The notes under the pieces were generated by a model. It was given only the letters and a program-made list of their open reading frames with translations, was not told where the DNA came from and did no database searches. Source: Pisaster brevispinus (lineage: Eukaryota > Echinodermata > Asteroidea > Forcipulatida > Asteriidae). Taken from it: a DNA stretch of 64,000 bases. This document shows, one piece after another, positions 23,274-35,400 of this stretch (position 1 is its first letter; every line of letters begins with the position of its first letter). The translations under genes and the position numbers were made by a program. The stretch lies in NCBI GenBank assembly GCA_023634235.1, contig JAMKCF010000042.1, positions 496,001-560,000 of the forward strand. The letters run 5' to 3'.

Positions 23274-23415
23274 AACAAATATTGACTGCTTTGTCTCGTG
23301 GCGTAGTAAAACTAGTTACTCTCGGTGATGCCCGGAGCCGCCTATCTTCCCTCGGCTTCGCCTCGGGAAGATAGGCTGTAGTTTTACTACGCCACTCGAA
23401 GCAGTCAATATTTGT
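23274..23415. mobile_element. Palindromic MITE (ACAAATATTGACTGC arms)
   Basis: The left arm ACAAATATTGACTGCTTTG..GTGGCGTAGTAAAACTA is mirrored by TAGTTTTACTACGCCAC..GCAGTCAATATTTGT. In the middle is a second small hairpin, CTATCTTCCCTCGG / CCTCGGGAAGATAG. Confidence 0.85.
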
Positions 23416-23509
23416 ATACTATGCCAACTTCGTTTTGCTAATGTTTGAAGATGACAGTAGAACACCTCTACAGAAGAGGATTCTATTACCATGGTATAAC
23501 AAAACAACT

Positions 23510-23652
23510 GTTGCATGCTGTGATGCTGTGATGGGGTCCATTGGTTTTTGTACACCCTCGGGGGCAATTGGCACTCTCGGCTTCACCCAGGGTGTGTTTT
23601 GACCCCCTCAGATGATTACAAAACACAGTGGATCCCGTCACAGCGTGCAACA
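23510..23652. mobile_element. Second foldback element
   Basis: GTTGCATGCTGTGATG and GATGGGGTCCATTG on the left pair with CAGTGGATCCCGTCACAGC and GTGCAAC on the right, around a CCCTCGG...CCCAGGG centre. Confidence 0.7.
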
Positions 23653-24098
23653 ATGTGTATACTGTACGCAGGCGTGAATGTAATTAGCATAATATTTCAG
23701 AGGAAGGGCAAATTCCACTAGACGACAACAGGCGAAGTTTTGTATAAACTGACAATAGCAAATACCAAACACAGTAACTGTGACTCCGGCGGGTGGTGGG
23801 TTTCACAAACACAGACTTTTGCGTAGCTGCAGTTGATTGCAGATAACATTTATTGTTTAGTTTTTTAATTGTAGCTTTGTTTTAACTTTGACAATGAACA
23901 TTACTTAGATTCTATCATGAATCTCGGTACAAATACATTTTAACTAACTACAACAATGATTTTCGGAAAACAAAGAAAAAAGAAACACATCACAAAACTA
24001 AAGAGCCCCCCCAAACCAATCACCCCAACAAAACATTTTGTACTTTCAAGATTACAACAATTGTTTGTTTATCACATTTTACATTTGTTTTAATAAGT

Positions 24099-24350
24099 AC
24101 ACTCTAAAAAAAAGAAGAAAAAAAAAGAAGAAGTCAGGATTGACCTGAATTCTAGGTCCCGTTGGGCTGACCCGTTTCTGGGTCAGTATGACCCGGAAGT
24201 TATGTGAAAATAAGCCATTTCTGGGTCAAACCGACTCAGAATTAAAAACCCGTTTTAAAACCAGTGTGCGGGTCAGCCTGGGAGGGAAATTGTCAGATTT
24301 TCTGGAACCCGGATTCTTAGTCAATTCTAGCCCGGTAGACTGTAGGGTGT
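24099..24350. mobile_element. GGGTCA-family MITE copy 2
   Basis: It begins ACACTCTAAAA and ends AGACTGTAGGGTGT. The body has GTCAGGATTGACCTGAATTC, CTGACCCGTTTCTGGGTCA and many GGGTCA boxes. Confidence 0.65.
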
Positions 24351-24376
24351 ATCAAATTTTAAAATTGGCTTCTTAC

Positions 24377-24520
24377 TGGCACCCCTGAACAAAGACATTG
24401 ACTAATAGGAATACCACCAAAATAGGGCTGGATAGCTCAGTTGGCAGAGCGCCAGTACGTTAATCCGGAGGTCGTTGGTTCCAAAAGTCCCACCTCCAGT
24501 CAATTTTTCTTTGTTCAACA
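24377..24520 (+). mobile_element. tRNA-like element with TGAACAAAGA inverted ends, copy 1
   Basis: The ends TGAACAAAGA (24386-24395) and TCTTTGTTCA (24508-24517) are a perfect 10-bp inverted pair. Inside, 24424-24500 looks like a tRNA: GGCTGGA and TCCAGTC can pair as an acceptor stem, GCTCAGTTGGCAGAGC forms a D-arm, and GGTCGTTGGTTCCA is B-box-like. The anticodon and T arms are broken, so it is not a working tRNA. A second copy is at 58571-58722. Confidence 0.7.
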
Positions 24521-24630
24521 TTTTTAAATGTTGACGTGGTGTTGAATTTGCACGTCCATACAACTTCGTGTTTTGCTGATGAGCATAGATAGTGTATGAT
24601 AATTTATTTTGGTTTGTATAGATTTCTTCT

Positions 24631-24776
24631 CTAATCACTAACGGCGATTCTGCGTCGGCTTAATACGTTTTTTCTCCGACAATATTCGATCAAGTTGACG
24701 ATCAAAAAATCCACAAACTCCAAGAATGTTATCAAACTTGCTCCGACCATCAGCCCCATGTAGCCTCCGACATCAC
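24631..24776 (-). CDS. Channel A exon 8: TM2, selectivity filter and stop
   Basis: SDVGGYMGLMVGASLITFLE starts at residue 463, with the GAS filter, then a hydrophobic TM2, a short basic tail (CRRKN, SRRR) and TAG at 24633-24631. Confidence 0.95.
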
Positions 24777-27700
24777 CTGCGATCAAAATCAAGGAAATAA
24801 GGACCAATATTATATACAAGCTGAACTGTATAAATTACCAAGGTTGTTTATCTTATGGCTGTGGACAATATAATATATACTAGGCCTACAAAATGTGCAA
24901 GTCTCGCGCATATTCAAACATTTGGACCCGTTAAAGTTCGCGAGTTTGTTTCCTTCACGAGTTAAAGCAATGTAAAAAAATAATCGAATACGCGCGAGAA
25001 TTGCACCAGGTCCGAAAGAGCCAAGTGCTCTCCAGCCCGAACATCTGACGTCACACTTCGAGGCCCGTAGTCTACACATACACGTGTACACAGATTACAT
25101 TGTGAATAAAACAACATTACATACAAACAGTATGTACACGCGCTGCAGCAGACGATCGAAATGTTCCTGATGATGGTGTAATTGACAAACACGTCACTTC
25201 GGAGGAGACCAATCATAACACCGATATGAAAAGCTTAGGTCAATGCACGTTTATCCAATGAAATCATTAGGCCTGCAAGACCAGTGCCAGTCTTTTTTCT
25301 TGAGGATAAAGGCATGGGACAAGTCTAAGTGCCTTCTTCTTGAAGGTTTAACCGATGATTGAATCGCCTATGAATAGCCCAATGGGCACGTCCCATTGCG
25401 CATGATCGGCACACAAAGGATTTTGGGTGAAATGCGAGTCCAAGCACCATCGCCAACCATTCTGAGCTCTGATTTTGAAGCAACGTAGTAGGCCTACACA
25501 AAACTTGACATAGTTACACGTAACCTTCAGCACGGTGTCCATCTTGGCAGATTGAGTGATTTTTTTAACTGTACCGGTGTGGCAGGAGATTCTGCCCCCG
25601 GTGATTCTGTCCCTCCATTCGACAAACAGTGTACAAATTTCTTCTGATAGCGCCCTCTTTTGAATCAATCTCCTCCAGCCCACGTTAATTTTCCATAATA
25701 ATGGGGGACAGAATCTCCGGGGACAGATTTCCCTAAGACACAGGCACTCGGTTAGCCCTGGAAAGTTGTTTCCCACGATGTTTCTGACATATACGTGGGG
25801 AAAAGTAGGGAAACTCCTCTCGATTCAGTTTTTGGGAGACAAGAAATCGACTCAATATTGTGAAGTTCCGTTTGCATGTAAACAGAAAGAACCACACTGT
25901 AAACTTACTTAGAAGATCGGTAAAAGTATAGTCGGGTACTTGACGAATTTCTTCGTAATTCAGTTCCTCGAAAAATATAACAAGATCGATTATATTTCTC
26001 CTGGATAAAAAACAAATATATGTAAATACAAATAAATAATGATATATATATATATTTTAAGGGAATCAACGGAAAATCTCAACAGGCAGTTATACAAGCA
26101 TGTTTGAAAGTTCATGGACGCTGAACATTGAATTGTTGGTTACACGAACTGGAACTATAGTTTTGAACAAGCCTAATGCTTTGTTAAGTGGAGGTATGTA
26201 CATAATTGTTCGATTTCAAAGAGTGTCGCATTGAAACATTCCCACTAGATGATCATAAAAAAATATAATAACAAAGGCTGACAGCATTGAATGTAGGATC
26301 TTATGTGTTATGACTGGATCTGACTTTTTTTCCACACTTTTTGAATAACAACACCAGATGGCTGCATTGTGGTTTAAAACTCAAAAAGTTTAAATTGTGC
26401 ACGAAAAGAGGGCATAGTTCATACCGCACATTGTTGTCGTGCGTGTTGCATCGACAATGCAATTCATTTGTGATAAACAAACCCCTGTTAAACTCTTGAG
26501 GTCAGTGATGTGGTACATAAATGTTCCACCGTTATCACCGTGCAGCCATTTTGTTTTCACTCCTTCAAATCAATGTAATCAAAGCGAGGCTGAGAGGTAC
26601 ACCAGAACGTCCACATTGTTTTCTCTACATAATACCCAAACCTTCAACTGACGTGAACGCGAACTGTTAAAGATGTATATAGACATGATACAGCTTTTAA
26701 ACAATAGTCTATGCAATATCAAAACAAATTTGTACCATTTAGTAAAGTGTGAACATTTTTACGGAACAAAACATCAAATTAGAATGAAGAAATAAATTAG
26801 AAAAAAACAGAATACGTTTTTGGAGTTTTTGTACATTCAGAGTATTCTGGTCGGAAATGCAATAAAGTCACACGGTTAAATGCAGCTTGTAAATAATTAT
26901 TTAAAAGGGCAGCAGTGATGAAAGGCGCTTGCGTTGCTTTCAGCCTTTTACTTAATTTACTAATTAATTTTTCTTCTCTTTTGCTCTTGGCATTGTGTGA
27001 ACGCAGTACGATTGCGATCGTTTATTACATTAGATTATACAAACAAGCATTTTCATCTCCCCCTTTTTTGATTTTCTTGTTTGCGATGTTTCCCCAGTGG
27101 CGTCACGGGGGGGGGGGGGCAATGGACATTTGTGGGGGAGGGACGCTGCTGGCTCTAAGGCCAAAGTAAGTTTTGTGATGCACTCATTTTTCAATAGATA
27201 GAGTCCTTACGAATGCAGGGGGGGGGGGGACATTACAAGTCTCTAACCTCACGTTAAATTGGTGTAAAATGCCAGTTTGTTTGATACTCTTTCAAAGTGA
27301 GGTTTGATCTATGGCATTATTGGACATCAAAAACAAAAGGGCCTGTAGAGTCCGTATAGTGTTCTTTGCGTCAGTTAAAATCGTATAAACGCAATGCATT
27401 TTTGATTGAACATCACCGAAACTCAGGATTGATATTAAACAGTTCATGTACAAAAACCCATATTATTTGAAATGTGACGTCATTGGATGTTTTGGGATTT
27501 AAAAAAAAATTCAACAATTTGCACTGGAAGGGTATTAAACGTGAGGTTGGAGACTTGTACTTCCCCGCCCCACTTTCTTCACGACGACTCTACTCGATTG
27601 GAAAATGAGTTTATCGCAAAACAGAATAAAGACCCTTTCGAGGCCTCCTTCGAGCAGTGATGTCGAATAAAAACTAAAGGAAATCACGACAAAATACCGA

Positions 27701-29437
27701 GACCTGAAACAAGAGCTAGGTTTTCTCGGATCTGGTGCTTTCCTTACACTCCCGTGAGGTACAGGGCTGTATTTTAAACCTTGGTCGATAACGCCCTCTA
27801 CGACACGCAAACCCTTCATTTCTCTCGAACCTCAAAAGATTTATAGATCAATGTATGGATATGGCAAATATGTTTTTCAAAAAAAAAATAAAAAAATAGA
27901 AGAACTACAAATTGGTGTTTTGGTGTCAAATAAAATTCTGATGAGTTCAGTTGGAGATCGGTGGTAAAAGTAAAAAAAAAGAAGTGTGAAATGCACAAAA
28001 TGTGAGATGTATATGAAACTAAAAAGTGAATTTGAAAGAAATTAATGTAATTTCAATATAATGGTGTGTTTTGGAGTAATTTGAAATAATTGGGGCATTG
28101 CTTACAGCAGCGACTCATCCCAATTGAAATCGTACCTCTCTTTTGCGGTATTTCAAACGTTGGGCAAAAAAAATCTGCTTTAAGCTTACGAATACTGATG
28201 TTTTATAGCTATAGTTATCAATGTTCTTTTGAGATGGTTCTTTTTGGACTGTTTTTTTACATTTGAAATTAGATACTTCACTCCTTAGTAATCAAGTTCT
28301 CAAAATGGGATTTATTTAGCATTACAGACTATACTCAATTCACCATTGCACCGGTAAAGTTTACAGTCATTAGTCAGTTATTGCTACTGACAGAACGAAA
28401 GTTCGTATGTTTTCAGTGTTCCCTCATTCAAACATTGTCATTTTGGTTGAAGTTATTCCAAGATATCAAGGGTCGAGTTGGAGGTACGGAAAGCACCATA
28501 CCTGAGGAAGCTTTCGCTACTGTTGAAAGCCTTTTGTAGAGCCTTGGAGATATGCTCAGCCGGCCAGAACACCTCTGAGATACGTGGAGTAAATACTTGA
28601 CGATGGCAGGGTAGGCTGCAGTTACAATGGACAGCCACATCTGATATGAAACGCCCTGGTAAAAAAAAATAATGGTTACAAATTTTATCAAAATAATTAC
28701 TTAATTCGTTATTCTAAAAGATAAAAGATCTGCTTGGTTTTCCTGCAAGCGCTCCAGTTTTCTGGACTCCACTTTCGGTCCAAATGCAGCACTTAATGTG
28801 CAATCTACTTTGGCGACCAGTGTGCGCATATGCATTCGTTTAGACCGAAAGTGGCCTCTAATCGCAGGTTGTCGCAACTCTGTCGCAATAAACAGCTCTG
28901 GATCAATGGAGTTTGTAGCGCCCTCTATATTTTCTCTGCGGCTCATACATTCCACTATTCAATGGATAACAATTTCCCAACTTTACGGACACGTGACCCT
29001 CGTACCATACTAGGTTAAAAACCCTGCAGCGAGGGACCTGTCGTTGTCCACGCACACTGACAAAGTTTTCCTCATAGGTCAACAAGGTTTGTTTTGCACT
29101 TTTTAAACGATTTAAAGAACATTATCTAAGTGTGTTGTTTACAGGTCCAGGTACTGCATGGGTTAACTTAAGCTTACTTTCTTACTTAGTTAATTAATTT
29201 TAACAGTTTGGTTTTAACCTACAGTTGACAATATTGACATACCGATTTTGTAGTAAAAAGAATGCTGGCAGAGTTTTGTCCTGCCCCTTCGAACCAAACC
29301 ACTGACCCCCACCCCGTCTAGGACGAGTGGCATGGTCAAGCTTAAGATGTCATGGCAACATGAGATGAACAGTGTGTACGAAGTGGTTCAGACTACGGCC
29401 CACACTGCAGGGTTGTGAAGAGAACCCCCCCCCCCCC

Positions 29438-29469
<32 letters not shown>

Positions 29470-32400
29470 ATGCGACAGGGTCAAAGGTTAACAGATGGAA
29501 TGTGTGCACCAGGATCTGACGTGTCGTCAACTACGTGCAATTTTACACTCAGTCATCATTTGGGGTTAGGGGTATACATTATTTCAAACAATTTTCCCGC
29601 AGTTTTTGCAAAATTGAATGTCATGTTAACACAATTAAAAATAAACATTCTCTGTAAAACAAAACAACATAAACAATAATTGTGGTAGGACTTGTTACGT
29701 ACAGGTCAACAACGTGCAATGTTACAACTTCATTATTTTGAGGTGCATTTATTTCAAAACGTTTTCTCGCACTAGTTTTTGCTACCGTGACATTAAAAAG
29801 TCATATGCACAACATCGTTAAAAATAGAAATTCACACTAAATCAAAAAACCACAAAAAACTAAAACGTTCATGCAAGAAAATGTGGAAGGACTGGTTATA
29901 TAAACACTAATAAACACATTTTTTGTACACAAAAAAACAACACCAATAATACAACAATACACACCATTTGAAATCAGGTGAAAATAAAATATCAAAATGA
30001 CATTGTGACTCACACTTACGTAGTGCCGGCTGAACGCAACGTACAAGCTCACCATAAGTGCAAAACCTTACGGTATCTAAATCTGCAAAAAGAGGAAATA
30101 AAAACAGTCGGTATCGGTCAAACACGAACTTCGATTATGATCACCAATAGGAGACACATTTTAAAAATCATCAGAACACTTGCTGCTTGAATAGTAAAGT
30201 TAAAACACTTGTCAACGAGCCAATTATTAAATTCAGCACGAGTTTTAGGATTGAAACAAGCGGATATTTGGTTTTTTATTTGTTGGATTTTATTGTCAAT
30301 TATTTAATTTCTACAAAGCTTGACGACCTTTTATGGATATTAAGCTCAAGGAACATCTAGTTGTCATAATGCCCATTTTAATGTGAATCTACCCAAAAAC
30401 TAGGTTTACAACATTACCATTCGAAAAAAAATTCAGGTTTGAAAAAAATGATGATAGAGTGACCTCTGACCTGGCCCAGCCGGGAGGTCACTTGTTTTAC
30501 ATCCGCAGCTGTTAACGATATACGTCATCTTGCACAGCGCTTGACAAGTTTCCACCGTGTACTTGAAGCCTTCTATGAAGTTCTCTTCCACACATTGGGT
30601 AACGTAGGGTTTCTCTAAATTCACCAACTGCACAGAATAAAATAAACCCGCCATAACTTACATTAAAGGAGGTAGTGGACAAAATTTCATAGAACTGTTA
30701 TAAGCACAAACAATTAGCTAAGCTTAAAATCATTTTGCTTACCAGATTAAAAGGTTACCAACCAAAATACTACGCCACACGCACAATCTGTGACTGGTGT
30801 TTTGATAATTTTGCTATTAGTTGAAAAATGCTGAGCACTATTGCCCGCTTAAGCAGCTCCACAAAATTAGGCACATACCAAAAGACCGGAATAAGATGGT
30901 ATCAGGATTGTCACTCTGACGTCACAGCAATGAATTTGCGTTATGGTGCCGCTATTTTGTATTGCTGCAACTAAGGCGAGGCTGGACTGGTAACTGATTC
31001 TGGCCTCTCTAACTACAACGAGATCCAGCCTCCACAATAAGCCATGTTGAGATAAGGTGGACACAATACTATGAAACAATTAGGTTTGGGTAATTTTTTT
31101 CTGTGTACGTACACCCAAACCAAACATTGCAAGTAGACCCCTTGCGTATATAGCGCCCTCACTGAAGTCATTGGCCGAGCGTTGTGCAAGGAGCGTACAT
31201 GCGGGAACGTTTCGATTGTTTGACCCTTTGACCTCAGTGATGGCGGCCTATGCAAGGGTTTAAATGCTGGCGAATGAAGCATGATACATGATAGATGGTA
31301 ACATGGCTGAAGGTATATTATGGGCTAAGGCACTTTTAGTTTTCTGCTGACGATAATGAGGAGGAGGAACGAGGTGGCGGGGAGGGGAGTGATGAGGACG
31401 AGGTGGGGCCATAGAGTTATATAGTAGGAACTAGAGGGCGCACTAGCCAAGTTACGCGGCCCGACAAGGGCGCAGCGGCGTCCATTTCGTAAGTAGTCAA
31501 AAACAACTGTTAAAGGGACACACCGGCTTACGTTTTACCTAATTTAGTGATGTGCAATGACAGACAATGATTTTTAGATGGTTGTAAAAAAAAAATCATC
31601 AAAATATCACGTAATTAACGAAAAACGTGAAAAAAAACCAAACGCGGTCAAAGGTCAGCTTATACGCCTTTCCAGCCGTTGCAACTGTCAAGTTTACGTG
31701 ACAATGTTGCGCAAAGTTGTAAGTAGACTGGTGCTCTGTTTATGTATTAATTATAACAATGGCGAGGCATGAGGATCCAGACTATCCATCAAGCACAAAT
31801 TCATGTGTAAATAAAAAATAGACATAAACGGACGTCAGTCCTAGTCGAAGTCCGATCGCGGTCGTAATCAATAACTGTTTCGGTTGAACTTGCCATTGAA
31901 ACAGTTATTGGTTACGACCGCGAAAACGCATCCCAACCTGTATTCTGTGTACGACGAACTGGACGAACTTACTTGCAATGGAGAACGTTTCTTCGACATC
32001 TAAGAATCGGTACAAAAAACATCGCAAGGAAAACACCCAGAAGGTGGTCCAACGAAAAGTTAAAGTCGGATAAACATTCCCCGTCGTCGTCCCGCGTGTG
32101 TAGCGCAGGCAACACGTTACAATAGTTAGGGGATAATAGCTAGGGGTACAGACTAAAACCCTCGTAAAAAACGTAATTGTTGGTCTGGCTCCCTACCCCT
32201 CAGAATAGCTCCCAAGCTCACGGCTAGACCGGCAAGCTGGGGAGTTCATGCCCTGGGGGTTTGTCTCTCTGGCCCCACGAGACACGGCACCGGCTGTACG
32301 GGATATGCCCCAAAGGTTTACGTTCCGCTAGCTCCCGATCCCACGCTGGTGCGCCGTAAACACGCTTCGGTTGCACGGACTCTCTGAATGCGAATCTTAC

Positions 32401-35400
32401 GTTCGATTTTTCATGATTACTTACAATTTATAAATTTTGTCAAATACTCATGAATAATTGTAAAAAAAACAGATTTAAATTTGGTTCAGTAATTTACTTT
32501 TATACGGCTGGAAGTAAAACTAACTCCGAAGATCACGTGATTTATCCGAACCACTTTTTTTTGGTTTGGATAAATCACGTGACCTTTCTTTTTTTGAAAA
32601 ATACTCGAAAACGGCAAAATTTGATGGTTTCTTTTAGGAACCGTTCTTCTCCATTCCTGGAAGACCTTTGAAGTCATATTTTAGCCTATTTTGTAGCTCA
32701 AATAGCCCAACGAAGCCGGTGTGCCCCTTTAAACTATTTGTGCGTGTTGCAACAGAGCAATGGTTTATAACAACGAAAGGGTTTACTGTGAAATTTATGA
32801 ATGCCAGTGAAGACCGTTTATAGTACTACATAATCCCTGAATAAATATAATATTTTAGAATTATATTCCTTCACTCTGGACGATAAATCATGGCATGTGT
32901 GTTCATCCTCCATTGAAACGAACAATCTAAACCTTACGAAACAACTTTAAAACAATCGCTGTTTTTTTTTTTTTTTTGACCGCATAATGTGTATTTAGCA
33001 AGCATACCGCGTATTTCGTAATCAATGTTGCCATCGTACAAAACGTGCACGTAGCATTACCAGTGCGCACTGTAGTTCATATATATAACTCTATGGGTGG
33101 AGCACATTGAGAAGGAGTTCTGTCTTTTTACCAACCTGAGTTGATTTAAGAGTCACAAGGGTTTCGAAGCCAGGTGAGACAGCGAATCCCAGCTGCTTAA
33201 CAAAGGGATATTCCCCTTGCTTGTGAATCATGACCTGCGTACCAGGATCAGAAGAGATTCAAACAGTTCACATAATTAGAACAAGTAACACACTAGATAA
33301 AGTAAGTAGGCACGATGTTAAACTACAAGGCAAATAACAAGATTATGCTTTCTTGGTCAGTGAATAATGAGCTAACTGTAGACATCAAAGAAGGCTGTTT
33401 GAATTATCAGTGTATAATTTTGCAGTAAACCCTTTAAAATGTGAATCTGGAAAATGTCGATAAAATTTTACTCTCACTTAAAAAAATGTTTGTTGTTGTT
33501 GTTGTTGGGTTTTTTTTTTGGGGGGTGGCTTAGGTTAGGAAGTTGTATCTCTTATACAAAATAATAGTTGTGGTTTATTACTTGACAAAATACAAAAAAA
33601 ACATGTACTAAACAGTAGCCATCTTTGTCGGACACCCAGCTTATTCAATGATTATTGACAACTATTTACATGGCACTGGTGCATACATATCAAAAGGACC
33701 AGACCATAATGCCTCAGTTTCGTGCCATTGAATTTTAGTGGGGGGCAACAAAGATGGTTTCACTACGATTTGTGTAAAATATTACGAAAAGTACCTTGAA
33801 CCCAGCCCCCTTGCTCGATCCGAAGAAATAATCATACTGCTCAAGGTTTAGCCTTAGATACAAGCCACTATCATAACCAGTCTCTTGTACCCGCAAGGCC
33901 GCTATCTTGTCGGTTGGATTGTTAAACGTATAGCACACCCCGAAATCAGTCAGCGCTTGCGTGAAGTTTTGGAATGTGCAGTTGACGCTCGATCGCCATT
34001 TACAGTCAATAACCATTGATTCCCTTTGGTGCGCTCCTTTAATCAAATCGTCTGTTATATTCCAGTCGTCCAAGTCTGATATATTGGCTTCGTTGATTGG
34101 ACGGAAGATACTGCCAGGATCCAATACGCTGTCTCCAAAGATTTCGCGGGCGTAAGACTTCCTCAGGAGGTTGTAATTACAAATGGTTACGGCTGGAAAT
34201 ATCAGATCATTTACATATTTGACAGTGACAATGCTGGAGACGTTGAAATTGAAGAAACGCTGTGTGCTGTCCACAACAGCGAAGACCAGTATACTCATGA
34301 GTCCGATGACAAAACAGGCCCAGATGAGTCTGTGAAAAGATAAATATCACAAGAAAATGAAATCAATGCTGCATTACCTTTTCCGTTTTGGTTCGACTTT
34401 TGCAAAGTTTACATTCAGGCCACACCTGTCGATTCATTTCAGTTTATCTCAAAAGTAGGTTAGAATAACTTCTCCAATTTCTGTTTTAAAATTTCTGTAA
34501 TTTTTCCCGCTCATTTATTTCTCTTTCACGCACAGGAAACCCATCAACATAGTTACTTGAATCTTGCAAAACTTACAGGTCAGAAGTGTCCTTCATTCCG
34601 GGTCCGGGGGGGGGGGGAGGGTGACGGGGGGCTGAGCCATTTCTGTATCGAGCTGACCCGTAAATTGAAGGGGGAAAAAAACACCGGGATTTGAAATCGG
34701 ATTCTGCGTCAGTTTTGATCTATTTCTGTGTCATTTTGGAATTAGATTCCGGGTCATAAAAACACAAAAATTGGTCAAGCCACACGGGACCCGGATATCT
34801 TCTTAGACTTTGAATCAGTCGATATTCTGTGTTCAGATACAACAAAATAAAAAATAGACGTTGACGTAAGAGAATCCATTTCACTCTGCGGCTACCAATC
34901 ATTCATTTCAAACCCTTGCAAACTGATTCCCATTCCAGCAACAACCAATATAATACAATGAAACAACAACAAACCCAAATGTACTTACAAAACAGTTACA
35001 GAGAGTATCAAGTTAATCAAGCAGTCGAAACCCACAACACGTTCAGACATTCTCTTACCAATTTAGATGTCAAACATGTTTTGTCTTAATCGTCTCTCAG
35101 TGTAAAACTCGTGTCGTATTATGAATTTTATTACTTCAGCGATACCGTGGTGAAATAAATATTCAATATCCTTTCTAGTTTTTATATTTCAGCTTGTAGA
35201 TGTTGCTCACGACCAGTTGGCTTGTTTATGACTTTTAAAGTTAAATTTTGAACAGCCAAATTGACTTTATATTCGGCAGGGATGTCGTTTTTACACGTTT
35301 GTGTGGTCGATTTTTTTTTACGCTCAATCAAAAAAGAAACATAATTCAAGACAAGAGAATACAAAATAAAATAAAACATATATTTCCTTGTTATCGCTTC

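Noticed and set aside
24424..24500. Functional tRNA gene
   Set aside because: The acceptor stem pairs, but the anticodon stem has mismatches, the base before the putative anticodon is C rather than T, and the T-arm is broken by extra bases.
25348..25776. 142-codon frame on the minus strand
   Set aside because: Covers the GTGTGGCAGGAG MITE and its flank, in a channel A intron.
28428..28691. Alternative frame over channel A exon 6
   Set aside because: The other frame gives C.CSLPC and FWPAEH and joins in phase with both neighbours. This one has no family motif.
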